NCBI GenBank assembly: GCA_002433025.1
Contig: DJGZ01000046.1
Coordinates: 1-12,401 of the forward strand
Direction: 5' to 3'
DNA: 12,401 nt
Source: Bacteroidales bacterium UBA5833
GTDB taxonomy: Bacteria > Bacteroidota > Bacteroidia > Bacteroidales > Lentimicrobiaceae
Position 1 is the stretch's first letter; every line of letters starts with the position of its first letter. A program made the translations under genes and the position numbers. Below, one piece after another: positions 1-7,380 of this stretch. The notes beneath the pieces were generated by a model, which was not told the DNA's origin, ran no database searches, and saw only the letters and a list, made by a program, of their open reading frames with translations.

Positions 1-19
1 GAATCCTAAAACATTGTCT

Positions 20-60
20 TTCTGAGCGTAACATCGTGGAGCGAAGAACCGACCAAAGGG
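20..60. repeat. Possible degraded copy of a dispersed intergenic repeat
   Basis: The stretch contains TTCTGAGCG, a short interruption, then GAGCGAAGAA. This resembles the 'TTCTGAGCG...AGCGAAGAA' type of short intergenic repeat that I recall from Bacteroidota and other environmental genomes. Only one copy lies in the window, so its repetitive nature cannot be shown here. No gene is seen around it. This is a recollection-based call with low confidence. Confidence 0.2.
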
Positions 61-168
61 AGCTCACCGGAGGTAATCTCTAAGTCCATTATCAGGTTTT
101 TTCCGGACAACAATGCATAAAAATATTTTTTGCCTGCTCTGCTTTCCGGATTGCAGCTTGTAACAATG

Positions 169-206
169 AACCCGGTTCAGGCATTTGACATTGCCTGAAC
201 CGGGTT
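169..206 (-). terminator. Strong hairpin after the efflux operon, probable terminator
   Basis: AACCCGGTTCAGGCA (169-183) and TGCCTGAACCGGGTT (192-206) are perfect 15-bp inverted repeats separated by an 8-base loop. The hairpin starts 46 bases past the stop codon of the RND pump gene, which is read on the minus strand. The tract after the stem on that strand is only weakly U-rich, so it may act as an inefficient terminator, a 3' stabilising hairpin or a protein-binding site. The stem itself is unambiguous; its role is inferred. Confidence 0.6.
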
Positions 207-230
207 GATGGCTATAATACAGCCTTATTC

Positions 231-244
231 TTTCAGATCTGAAA
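231..244. repeat. 14-bp perfect palindrome
   Basis: TTTCAGATCTGAAA is a perfect palindrome lying 8 bases past the stop codon of the RND pump gene, between that stop and the large hairpin at 169-206. It has no loop, so it is better suited to binding a dimeric protein than to forming an RNA hairpin. It may also be chance. Confidence 0.5.
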
Positions 245-252
245 TATTCAGG

Positions 253-3200
253 CTATTTCTTAATGATGGCCCTGGCTTTGAGCCGGACCATATAAAAGAG
301 ATGATACGTTGAGGGTACTACCACCAGGGTAAGGAAAGTGGCGAAGGTAAGCCCGAAGATGACCGTCCAGGAGAGCGGCCCCCAGAAAATGGCGTTATCG
401 CCTCCAAAATAAATGTCCGGGTCAAATCTTGAGAAAAGGCCCTCAAAATCAATGTTCAATCCTACGGCCAGCGGTATAAGTCCGAGAATGGTAGTAACAG
501 CGGTAAGCAATACCGGACGGAGACGGGTTCTGCCGGCTTCGATTACGCAGGCGATGGATTCCTTCACCGGGAGGTCATCGCTGAGGTCAATACCCATTTC
601 GGTTTTCTTGTTGGCTTTCAGCAAGCCGATATAGTCAATCAGCACGATGGCGTTATTCACCACCACACCGGCGAGGGATACAATGCCGACACCGGTCATA
701 ATCACCACAAAGTCCATCCTGAAAGTGGCCAGACCGCCGAAAACCCCGATGGTGCTCAGCAGCACACTGATGAGGATGATGAATGGCTTTACCACAGAGT
801 TGAATTGTCCCACCAGGATCAGCAGAATTATAGCAACAGCAATCAGCAGCGCCCTGATAAGGAATGCCATGGATTCTGCCTGCTCTTCCTGTTCGCCTGT
901 AAAACGGTAGTTGTACCCCTCAGGGAAATCCATATCGGCCAGAATGGGTTTCAACTGATTGTTGATCTCGGTAGCATTATAGCCTTCAATCACATTCGAC
1001 CAGATGGTGATCACCCTGTTCCGGTCCTTGCGCAATACCGAACCATAGGTAGAACTGAGTGACACATCGGCAACTGCTGAAACCGGCACCTGTACGATCT
1101 TTCCGGTAGCCTGGTCGCGGAAGGTAATGCGCTGGTTAAGGACAGAAGCCACATTGTAGCGGTATTCATCCTTCATCCTGAGCTGAATGGGATAATCATC
1201 CTCTCCCATTTTAAATTTCGAAACTTCGCTGCCGAACACGGCCGTACGTATGGTTGAGGCAATCTGCCCGGTTGAAAGTCCGAAACGGCGGGCCTTTTCA
1301 CGATCAATGGTCACATTCAGTTCCGGCTGACCCAGATCAAGGTCGATCTGCAGGCCTTCAATGCCAGGGATACGGGAAGCATTCATCCTGTTGATGGCCT
1401 CATCGGTAATATCAAGTAGCTTGTTAAAGTCCTTGCCTGATACTTCAATATTGATGGCTTTCCCGACCGGAGGTCCTTCATTCTGCTTCTCAATGGTCAT
1501 AACCACACCAGGGTACACTCCCAGCAGGCTGTCCGATAATCGCTTCAGCAGTACGTCCGTGTTTATGCCTGACCTGTCCTTGTAATCGAGAAAAGTAACA
1601 GTGATCAGTCCGCGGTTGGGCCCTCCCCCCCTGCCAGAAAAACCTTCATTTTCGCCAAAAGCACCACTGCCTACATTGGTGAGTACCGATTTGATGATCT
1701 GTTTTTCAGGCGCCAGTATCCTGTCAACATCATTTTCAATTACATTCATCAATGAATCGGTAAAATCGATATCCGTTCCCAGGGGAAGTTCTGCAAGAAT
1801 ATTGATGTACTTCGTTTCTCCTGAAGGGAAAAAGACTACTTTGGGATTGCTGCCGAAGTAAAAGCCCATCGTCAGGAACATCAATACAAAACTTCCGGTG
1901 AATACCCAAAGGGCATTCCTCCGTTTCAGGGCAAATGCAAGTGTTTTTGCATACAAATTCTCGACCCACACCAGCAGTACTGTCTGAAACCAGCGTGCCA
2001 GCCGGTTGAGAAACAACAAATTGGCTATTCCGATCAGGGCGAACAAAACCAGCAGGTTAGCCGGGGTATTTAAGCCTGTAATATAAAGCGGAATAGCAAC
2101 ACCGGTCATGGCGCCGGCCACAATGAGCGTCCTGCGCACCTCTGGTCTGTCATTGATATCCTCCTTTTTGTAAAAAACCATTGCTACCACAGGGATAATC
2201 ACCAGGGCAGAGAAAAGCGAGGCCGTAAGCGTGATCACAAGCGTGAGCGGAAGGTACTTCATAAACTCACCCATGATGGAATCCCAGAAAATCAGCGGGA
2301 AGAATGCGGCCAGGGTGGTGGCAGTTGAAGTGATGACAGGTACTGCAATTTCTCCGACAGCCCTTCGGGCAGCTTCGAAAGGCTTTAAACCCAGTTCATC
2401 GGTAAAGCGGTGGAAGTTTTCAATAACCACTATGGCGTTGTCGACCAGCATACCCAGGGCAAGGATCAGGGAGAAAAGCACCATCATATTGATGCGGAAG
2501 TCCATCAGGCCCATAACCATGAATGAGATAAACATGGAAAGCGGAATAGACAATGCCACAAAAAGTGAATTACGGGTTCCCAGGAAGAAAAACAGGATAC
2601 CGATCACGAATATAATCCCCATGATCATGCTGTTCTCGAGGTTGCTCAGCTGGTTGCGGATCTCCTCCGACTGGTCGTTGGTAATGGTTATCACCAGATC
2701 TTGCGGGATGACTTTGGAAGCACGGGCTTCATCAAGCAGGTCGAAAACCTTTTTGGTAGCATTCAACAGGTTCTCCCCGCCCTTCTTCACTACCTGTAAT
2801 GAAACGACCGGCTGCCTGTTCAGCCTTGCATAACTGTCAGGGTCCTCGAAACCAAAACTGACATCGGCCACATCGCGCAGATATACAATAATGCCATCCT
2901 CATGCTTGATGATGATACCGGCAATTTCCTCCACCGAAGTGAATTCTCCGGCAATCCTTAAAGCACGGCGATCGCGGCCTACCCTGACATCGCCGCCCGA
3001 CATGGAAACATTCTCATTCTTAATCGCGCTTTCAATATCACCGAAGCTCAATTCCACGGCATCCAGCTTGTGCTGGTCCACCTGTACCTTAATTTCCTTT
3101 TCCGTTACACCTTTGATCTCAACCTTTGAAACCTCCTGAAATGTTTCTATTTCATCTTCCAGGTATTCGGCATAGGTCTTCAATTCATTGATGCTGTAAT

Positions 3201-3669
3201 CGCCCGAGAGGTTGATGTTGATAATGGGAAACTCGGTAAAGTCAATATCCGTAACCATGGGATCCTCAAGCAAATCGGAAGGCAGGTCTTTCTTTGCTTT
3301 ATCAACCGCATCCTTAACATCCTGAAGCGCGGTTTTGATATCCACATCCGTGTTGAACTCAACGAAAATATTTGACACATCCTGGCTTGATATCGAGGAA
3401 AGTTCCTTGATGCCGTCAACCGATTCCAATTCCTTTTCCAGCTGCCGGGTAATCAGGTTTTCAATATCAACCGGCGGGTTCCCGGGATATATGGTCTGAA
3501 CCATTACCGTCGGGATAACGATATCGGGAAAAAGTTCCTTGGGCAGCGAAGTGTAGGAGTATATCCCGAAGAACATCAGAATTGACATCAGCAGGAATAC
3601 CGTATTTTTATTTCTGAGTGCCCAGGTGGTTATTCCGAAATCCCTGGGTTTACTGTTTTGTTCTGACAT
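253..3669 (-). CDS. RND-superfamily efflux pump, inner-membrane permease subunit (AcrB-like)
   Basis: This is the energy-converting subunit of a tripartite efflux system: a proton-driven trimeric pump that moves substrates from the periplasm or membrane into the outer-membrane channel. The 1138-residue product has the typical start (membrane segment 1 at about 23-40, followed by the PKELFPDI / YPGNPP region), two large periplasmic loops, and membrane segment 4 with GMLVDNAIVVIEN around Asp410-Asn411. Segment 10 has GVVVNNAIVLIDY around Asn1005-Asn1006. In AcrB the matching positions are Asp407-Asp408 and Lys940, so only one of the acidic pair is kept and the lysine is replaced. The protein is about 90 residues longer than AcrB; two additional hydrophobic stretches at about 514-534 and 535-557 fall between segments 6 and 7, and the loop before the last membrane segment is also longer than in AcrB. 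It is the last gene of the operon, starting 7 bases after the adaptor gene's stop. The start at 3669 is followed by a normal N-terminus. Substrate unknown; family certain. Confidence 0.96.
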   Translation of the reverse strand: MSEQNSKPRDFGITTWALRNKNTVFLLMSILMFFGIYSYTSLPKELFPDIVIPTVMVQTIYPGNPPVDIENLITRQLEKELESVDGIKELSSISSQDVSNIFVEFNTDVDIKTALQDVKDAVDKAKKDLPSDLLEDPMVTDIDFTEFPIININLSGDYSINELKTYAEYLEDEIETFQEVSKVEIKGVTEKEIKVQVDQHKLDAVELSFGDIESAIKNENVSMSGGDVRVGRDRRALRIAGEFTSVEEIAGIIIKHEDGIIVYLRDVADVSFGFEDPDSYARLNRQPVVSLQVVKKGGENLLNATKKVFDLLDEARASKVIPQDLVITITNDQSEEIRNQLSNLENSMIMGIIFVIGILFFFLGTRNSLFVALSIPLSMFISFMVMGLMDFRINMMVLFSLILALGMLVDNAIVVIENFHRFTDELGLKPFEAARRAVGEIAVPVITSTATTLAAFFPLIFWDSIMGEFMKYLPLTLVITLTASLFSALVIIPVVAMVFYKKEDINDRPEVRRTLIVAGAMTGVAIPLYITGLNTPANLLVLFALIGIANLLFLNRLARWFQTVLLVWVENLYAKTLAFALKRRNALWVFTGSFVLMFLTMGFYFGSNPKVVFFPSGETKYINILAELPLGTDIDFTDSLMNVIENDVDRILAPEKQIIKSVLTNVGSGAFGENEGFSGRGGGPNRGLITVTFLDYKDRSGINTDVLLKRLSDSLLGVYPGVVMTIEKQNEGPPVGKAINIEVSGKDFNKLLDITDEAINRMNASRIPGIEGLQIDLDLGQPELNVTIDREKARRFGLSTGQIASTIRTAVFGSEVSKFKMGEDDYPIQLRMKDEYRYNVASVLNQRITFRDQATGKIVQVPVSAVADVSLSSTYGSVLRKDRNRVITIWSNVIEGYNATEINNQLKPILADMDFPEGYNYRFTGEQEEQAESMAFLIRALLIAVAIILLILVGQFNSVVKPFIILISVLLSTIGVFGGLATFRMDFVVIMTGVGIVSLAGVVVNNAIVLIDYIGLLKANKKTEMGIDLSDDLPVKESIACVIEAGRTRLRPVLLTAVTTILGLIPLAVGLNIDFEGLFSRFDPDIYFGGDNAIFWGPLSWTVIFGLTFATFLTLVVVPSTYHLFYMVRLKARAIIKK

Positions 3670-3676
3670 TGTAGTA

Positions 3677-4831
3677 TTATTTTGCCGTTTTAACTGAATC
3701 TACAGAAAGATATACCCCGTCACTTACCCGGTTAAATCCATCCTGTATGATCTTATCACCCTCTTTGAGCCCTGAGATGACTTCGGTACGGCCGAGAAAA
3801 CTTCTTCCGGCCTGGATATAAACCTTTTGCGCAACGAAATCAGGGCTGTTGCTTTTCGCGATATAGATGTATTTGCCCTTCAGGTCTTCCTTGATAAGGC
3901 GCGAAGGGATAATCAGCGCCTGCTCGTTCCGGTAATCGTTGATCAGCAATGAAGCCATCATATTGGGCTTAATGGCTCCGTCAGTATTGTCAAACTTCAC
4001 CTGCACTTCAAATGTCCTGTTGCCGGGATTGATGTTGCTGCCAATCCTGTCGACCCTTAGTTTTCTGGAAACATCAGGGTATGAGGGAAACTTCAGCACT
4101 ATTTCATCGCCTTTCCTGATGAAGGGCAGCAGCGCTTCAGAGACATTTGCTTTAACAAAGAGTTCGTCGAGATTAATCACATGGATCATGGTCATGCCGG
4201 GCATGGCAAGCTCTCCGTTTTTCTGTGCAACCCGGTCAACCACCCCTGAAACCGGTGATACCACCCTTGCCATATCCAGTTGCGCGTTGAGGGTTGCAAG
4301 GCGGTTTTCAAGGCTTTCCTTGTTATTTTTCGCTTCAAGGTACTGCATTTCGGAGCCGATTTTCTGATCCCATAACCTCTGCTGGCGCTGAAAAAGATCA
4401 GTGGCCAGCTTCAGGGAGGTCTGAACCTCCTCTATCGACTTACGGGTAACCTGTGTATTCAGTTGGGCCAGCAGTTGACCTTTCTGAACCTTGTCGCCTT
4501 CCTTCACATATATAGCGGTAATCTGTCCGCTGATTTCGGGACTGATAAAGGCTTCGCGCACCGCTTCAACATTTCCGCCGGCTTCAACATAATGTTCAAA
4601 CAGGGCGGGAGCGACCTCTTCGAGCACAACTGAGACCCTGTTGACCGCTTCATTGCCATTCTCAAGTCCTGCCAGTTGTTTTTCCAGTTCTTTGATCCTG
4701 ATATCGATTTCCTTCGATTGTTTGTGATAGGCATCGAGCTGCTTGCGCATGGCCTCGGGACTTTGATCCCGGCTGCAGGATGAAATCATCAGCATACCCG
4801 CAACGGCTATAAGTGAAAGGATTTGTTTCAT
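3677..4831 (-). CDS. RND efflux periplasmic adaptor subunit (HlyD/AcrA family lipoprotein)
   Basis: This is the membrane fusion protein that bridges the RND pump and the TolC-like channel. The chosen start gives a 384-residue protein beginning with a lipoprotein signal peptide, MKQILSLIAVAGMLMISSC, with lipobox ISSC and Cys19 as the lipidated residue. A second in-frame start at 4864 would add 11 residues (MKTNIFKIKIP) before the same signal and is also plausible; an ATG at 4939 would overlap the tolC-like gene and is unlikely. After the cysteine comes a short predicted coiled coil (KELEKQL region), then the barrel-sandwich half motif SPEISGQITAIYVKEGDKV, an alpha-helical hairpin (about residues 135-185), the second half motif VVSPVSGVVDRV, a beta-barrel domain and a C-terminal membrane-proximal domain ending in GLKEGDKIIQDG. 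It lies between the channel and pump genes, as expected for one operon. Confidence 0.94.
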   Translation of the reverse strand: MKQILSLIAVAGMLMISSCSRDQSPEAMRKQLDAYHKQSKEIDIRIKELEKQLAGLENGNEAVNRVSVVLEEVAPALFEHYVEAGGNVEAVREAFISPEISGQITAIYVKEGDKVQKGQLLAQLNTQVTRKSIEEVQTSLKLATDLFQRQQRLWDQKIGSEMQYLEAKNNKESLENRLATLNAQLDMARVVSPVSGVVDRVAQKNGELAMPGMTMIHVINLDELFVKANVSEALLPFIRKGDEIVLKFPSYPDVSRKLRVDRIGSNINPGNRTFEVQVKFDNTDGAIKPNMMASLLINDYRNEQALIIPSRLIKEDLKGKYIYIAKSNSPDFVAQKVYIQAGRSFLGRTEVISGLKEGDKIIQDGFNRVSDGVYLSVDSVKTAK

Positions 4832-4886
4832 CGGTATTTTTATTTTGAAGATGTTTGTTTTCATTGAGTTTAAAAGGTTTTCTTTT

Positions 4887-6242
4887 CTATTCCGGATTTT
4901 CAAGCAGGCTTTCCATCGCCACGCTTCTGTTGAGCACATTGAGCGAAGCGTTGATGTATTGTGATTGTGAGTTCAGGTATTGATTGTGGGCATTCATCAG
5001 ATCGAGGCTGCCGGCCATCCCTTCCTGAAATTTTATGCTTGTACGCAGGTATATTTTCCCCGAAAGTTCGCGGTTCTGTTTTGTAGTGCCATAGGTAAGC
5101 AGGGCATTCCGCAATTCGCTTCCCGCATTCTCATGTTGAATGCTGAGGCTGCTGCTCAACTGCTCTTCGGCAATATGTGTTTTTTCCACCTGAACCCTTG
5201 CCTGCCTGACCTTAGCCATCCGCTCCCCGCTGCTGAAAATGGGGATGCTCATATTTATCCCCCAGACCGAACTTGAGTACCATTTGCCCAGCGGATCAAA
5301 GAAATCCCATTCTGCCCGCTGCGCCTGGGTCTGGTAATTTAAGAATGCCGAAACGGAAGGCAGGTAAAGGCTCTTCTGCCTTCTGAGATCAAGATAGGCC
5401 AGTTCCTGTTGTTTCTTCAGAATACGGAAGTCAATATTACTGACCGGGTCAAATGACCTGTCGAGCAGCACGGCCGGAGCCATTTCGTCAATCAGTTCAC
5501 CCATGGTCTGGGTAAGGATTACTTCGCTGTTTCCCGGAAGCCCAAGGTGATATTTCAGAAAACTCCGCGCAACTGAAAGTTGATTCATGGCATTGGCCCT
5601 GTTTACCTGAAGCTCTGAAACCATCAGCTGAAGCTGATCGTATTCGGTTTCCTCCGTGAGCCCGTTTTCGTATATAATCCTTGTTTCGCCGGCCAGTTTC
5701 TCTGTAATGGCCAGGGTAGAATCCAGTATCCTGATCCCTTCCTGGGTGGCAAGAACCAAGAAATAGGCTTCCGAAACCGTTTTCTTTATATCCACCAGGC
5801 TTTTCTTACGCTCCTCTTCACTCTTCGCAAGAAAAGTGCGTGCGGCCTGTAGTCCGACAATATAGGAACCGCTAAACACCAACTGGTTTACGCTAAGGCC
5901 AGCATTTCCACTGTATTTCGTGCCAAACTGCACTTCTATATCCTGTCCCGGCTGCCCGAAAAAATCACCTGGGACCAATTGAACCGGTAGACCAATATTA
6001 TCGTTGTATCCGACATTGGCGTTCACCTGAGGCAGACCGGTAGCTGTAAGCTCCTTTACCTGCTGTCTGGCTGTTTCAACATCCGCGTCTGACTGCCTCA
6101 CAGTAAAGGCCCGTTCCGCAGCGATCTCACGGGCCTGTTTCAGGCTCAGGGTGACCGTTTGCTGCGCTGCTGCCGGAATTCCTGACATCAGCAGCAAGCC
6201 CGATAGCAAAATAACAGAGGTTTTTATAATTATCTTTTTCAT
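4887..6242 (-). CDS. TolC-family outer-membrane efflux channel
   Basis: This protein forms the outer-membrane and periplasmic exit duct of the tripartite pump. The 451-residue product begins with a Sec signal peptide (MKKIIIKTSVILLSGLLLMS..., probable cleavage after PAAA near residue 26), followed by VTLSLKQAREIAAER, a typical opening of the outer-membrane efflux protein repeat. The rest is two repeats of long alpha-helical stretches with short beta strands, for example GLSVNQLVFSGSYIVGL and WGINMSIPIFSSGER, the usual strand pair of each repeat. The Gly-Ser-Leu-Asp-Leu-Met-Asn motif near the C-terminus is also typical of the family. The signal has no lipobox cysteine, unlike OprM-type channels. 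It starts 32 bases after the TetR gene stop and is followed by the adaptor gene after 22 to 55 bases depending on the adaptor start. Confidence 0.93.
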   Translation of the reverse strand: MKKIIIKTSVILLSGLLLMSGIPAAAQQTVTLSLKQAREIAAERAFTVRQSDADVETARQQVKELTATGLPQVNANVGYNDNIGLPVQLVPGDFFGQPGQDIEVQFGTKYSGNAGLSVNQLVFSGSYIVGLQAARTFLAKSEEERKKSLVDIKKTVSEAYFLVLATQEGIRILDSTLAITEKLAGETRIIYENGLTEETEYDQLQLMVSELQVNRANAMNQLSVARSFLKYHLGLPGNSEVILTQTMGELIDEMAPAVLLDRSFDPVSNIDFRILKKQQELAYLDLRRQKSLYLPSVSAFLNYQTQAQRAEWDFFDPLGKWYSSSVWGINMSIPIFSSGERMAKVRQARVQVEKTHIAEEQLSSSLSIQHENAGSELRNALLTYGTTKQNRELSGKIYLRTSIKFQEGMAGSLDLMNAHNQYLNSQSQYINASLNVLNRSVAMESLLENPE

Positions 6243-6274
6243 TTCACAGGCTTGAGTTGTTGTGGTTTAAGTAG

Positions 6275-6886
6275 TTAAAGATTCATTTCGCTTTTCTTCT
6301 TTTCGTAGTAATCCAGTCCTTCAGCATTGGCAATGCCCCGGATGTGGTTGTCGAACATTACCTGAAAGACCTTTTCCTGCGAAAAATCAACAGAAGACAA
6401 AAACTCAGGATCATGAACATCTATCAGTTTCTGAACATACAGTTTCGCAACCAGGTCGGCATTGAGGTCGTCGCGATAGATGCCTTCCGTCACCCCCTGC
6501 TCAAGATTCTCTTTAATTTTAAGGTAAACATGATCACGTTTGGCCTGCACAAAAGCCTTGTACAATGCCGGATAATATTTCTCAAGATCAAAGGCAATTA
6601 CCGGGTTCATCTCCCTGATTTCTTCGCTGATCTTCACGCTTACATGCAGCAGAATATCAATTGCATTCATGTTTACGGCAGACTCTACAATACATGCATT
6701 GCTGCACTCAACCTGCCTTCTGAGCAGTTTTTCAATCAGATCGGGCTTGTTGTCAACATACTGATAAAGCGTCTTTTTCGACATGCCCAACTCCCTGGAT
6801 ATATCATCCATCGATATGCTGCGGATTCCGTATTTTCGGAAAAGCATCCCGGAAGTATCAATAATCGTAACCAGCTTATCATCCAT
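6275..6886 (-). CDS. TetR/AcrR-family transcriptional regulator
   Basis: This is a probable ligand-responsive repressor of the efflux operon of which it is the first gene. With the start at 6886 (MDDKLVTI) the product is 203 residues and aligns in length with the family; the reading frame is open further upstream, with ATGs at 6919 and 6928, but those would add 11 or 14 residues before the first helix. The N-terminal DNA-binding domain is clear: helix 1 DTSGMLFRKYG, then a helix-turn-helix SMDDISRELGMSKKTLYQYV at about 25-44, ending in the usual NKPDLIEKLL. The C-terminal ligand and dimerisation domain (about 60-203) is all-alpha and divergent, so no inducer can be named. It contains two close cysteines-like positions only at the start of this domain (one Cys in VECSNACIV region twice), with no evident metal site. 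Autoregulation is inferred from the inverted repeat at 6965-6980. Confidence 0.92.
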   Translation of the reverse strand: MDDKLVTIIDTSGMLFRKYGIRSISMDDISRELGMSKKTLYQYVDNKPDLIEKLLRRQVECSNACIVESAVNMNAIDILLHVSVKISEEIREMNPVIAFDLEKYYPALYKAFVQAKRDHVYLKIKENLEQGVTEGIYRDDLNADLVAKLYVQKLIDVHDPEFLSSVDFSQEKVFQVMFDNHIRGIANAEGLDYYEKKKSEMNL

Positions 6887-6964
6887 GGCAACAATGGTTT
6901 TGAAATTGTGAGGAAACATAAGTGCCATTAAACGTTTCCGCGTGTAGATTGTTCGTTCGTCCTG

Positions 6965-6980
6965 TTGTTTTCCGGAACAA
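6965..6980. promoter_or_regulatory. Candidate TetR operator: TTGTT-N6-AACAA inverted repeat
   Basis: The 16 bases TTGTTTTCCGGAACAA form an inverted repeat with 5-bp perfect arms around a 6-base centre. It overlaps the predicted -7 element (6978-6985) of the tetR operon, where a bound repressor would block RNA polymerase. Size and position match a typical TetR-dimer operator, but binding is an inference. Confidence 0.4.
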
Positions 6981-7008
6981 AAGTATTTCAGCCCGAAAGA
7001 GTACTAAA
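6978..7008 (-). promoter_or_regulatory. Predicted Bacteroidota-type promoter of the efflux operon
   Basis: Read on the minus strand, TTTA (7005-7008) is followed after exactly 19 bases by TACTTTTG (6978-6985). The second box is an exact match to the Bacteroidota -7 consensus TAnnTTTG, and the first is one base from the -33 consensus TTTG at a consensus spacing. Transcription would begin near 6971, leaving a leader of about 85 bases before the start at 6886. Confidence 0.6.
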
Positions 7009-7038
7009 CTTATTATCGGTGAATACAATATTTTATCA

Positions 7039-7068
7039 GATGAACGGATGGAAACAAGGGATGAACGG
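7039..7068. repeat. Two direct copies of GATGAACGG, 21 bp apart
   Basis: GATGAACGG occurs at 7039-7047 and 7060-7068. The start-to-start distance of 21 bp equals two turns of B-DNA, so both copies face the same side. They lie 31-60 bases upstream of the -33 box of the tetR operon promoter, where an activator could bind. No protein is known to bind them; chance is possible. Confidence 0.4.
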
Positions 7069-7324
7069 GACCGGGAAATTTAAAGGGCGGTAAAATTGCT
7101 ATGGTAGCAGGCGATGATAAAAAGTCCGTTATCCGCACCCGGGAATACAATGAACGCCTGCCCGCAGTATATCTCTCAGCCAGGCTGGAGGCGGAAAACT
7201 GGAAATTCCGGCACCGGTGTTTGTCTTCCTGCGCCTGCCTCTCAGAAAACTTTGAAATCAATGCTCGACCAGCTTACCGCTTGATCTGGCCTGCCGGCTC
7301 CAGAGAGGTTAGCCGGATCCGGGA

Positions 7325-7356
7325 TAATAAAAAATGCCGGACAAAACAGCCGGCAT
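7325..7356 (-). terminator. Intrinsic terminator of the coiled-coil gene
   Basis: On the minus strand ATGCCGG (7356-7350), a 9-base loop and CCGGCAT (7340-7334) form a perfect 7-bp GC-rich stem that runs directly into TTTTTTATTAT (7334-7324). It begins 25 bases after the stop codon of the gene ending at 7381. This is a textbook Rho-independent terminator and separates that gene from the efflux operon. Confidence 0.8.
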
Positions 7357-7380
7357 CTGAAAATTGTTATGCGGTATTTT

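Larger units (their letters stand above)
6887..7380. other. Non-coding spacer between the efflux operon and the coiled-coil gene
   Basis: This stretch of nearly 500 bases contains the efflux-operon promoter and candidate operator, a pair of GATGAACGG direct repeats at 7039-7047 and 7060-7068, and the terminator of the upstream minus-strand gene at 7325-7356. The part from about 7070 to 7320 contains open frames on both strands, but none has a recognisable domain or a convincing start. CGCCTGC-like words recur there (7107-7113 inverted, 7155-7161, 7232-7238) without forming a compact structure that I can name. Confidence 0.6.

Noticed and set aside
4865..4939. Longer start of the adaptor gene at 4939
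   Set aside because: It would overlap the tolC-like gene by 53 bases and bury the lipoprotein signal peptide behind about 36 residues.
7013..7261. Open frame of 82 codons on the minus strand upstream of tetR
   Set aside because: It covers the direct repeats and reaches the edge of the promoter region, has no domain, and its composition does not look like a real protein.
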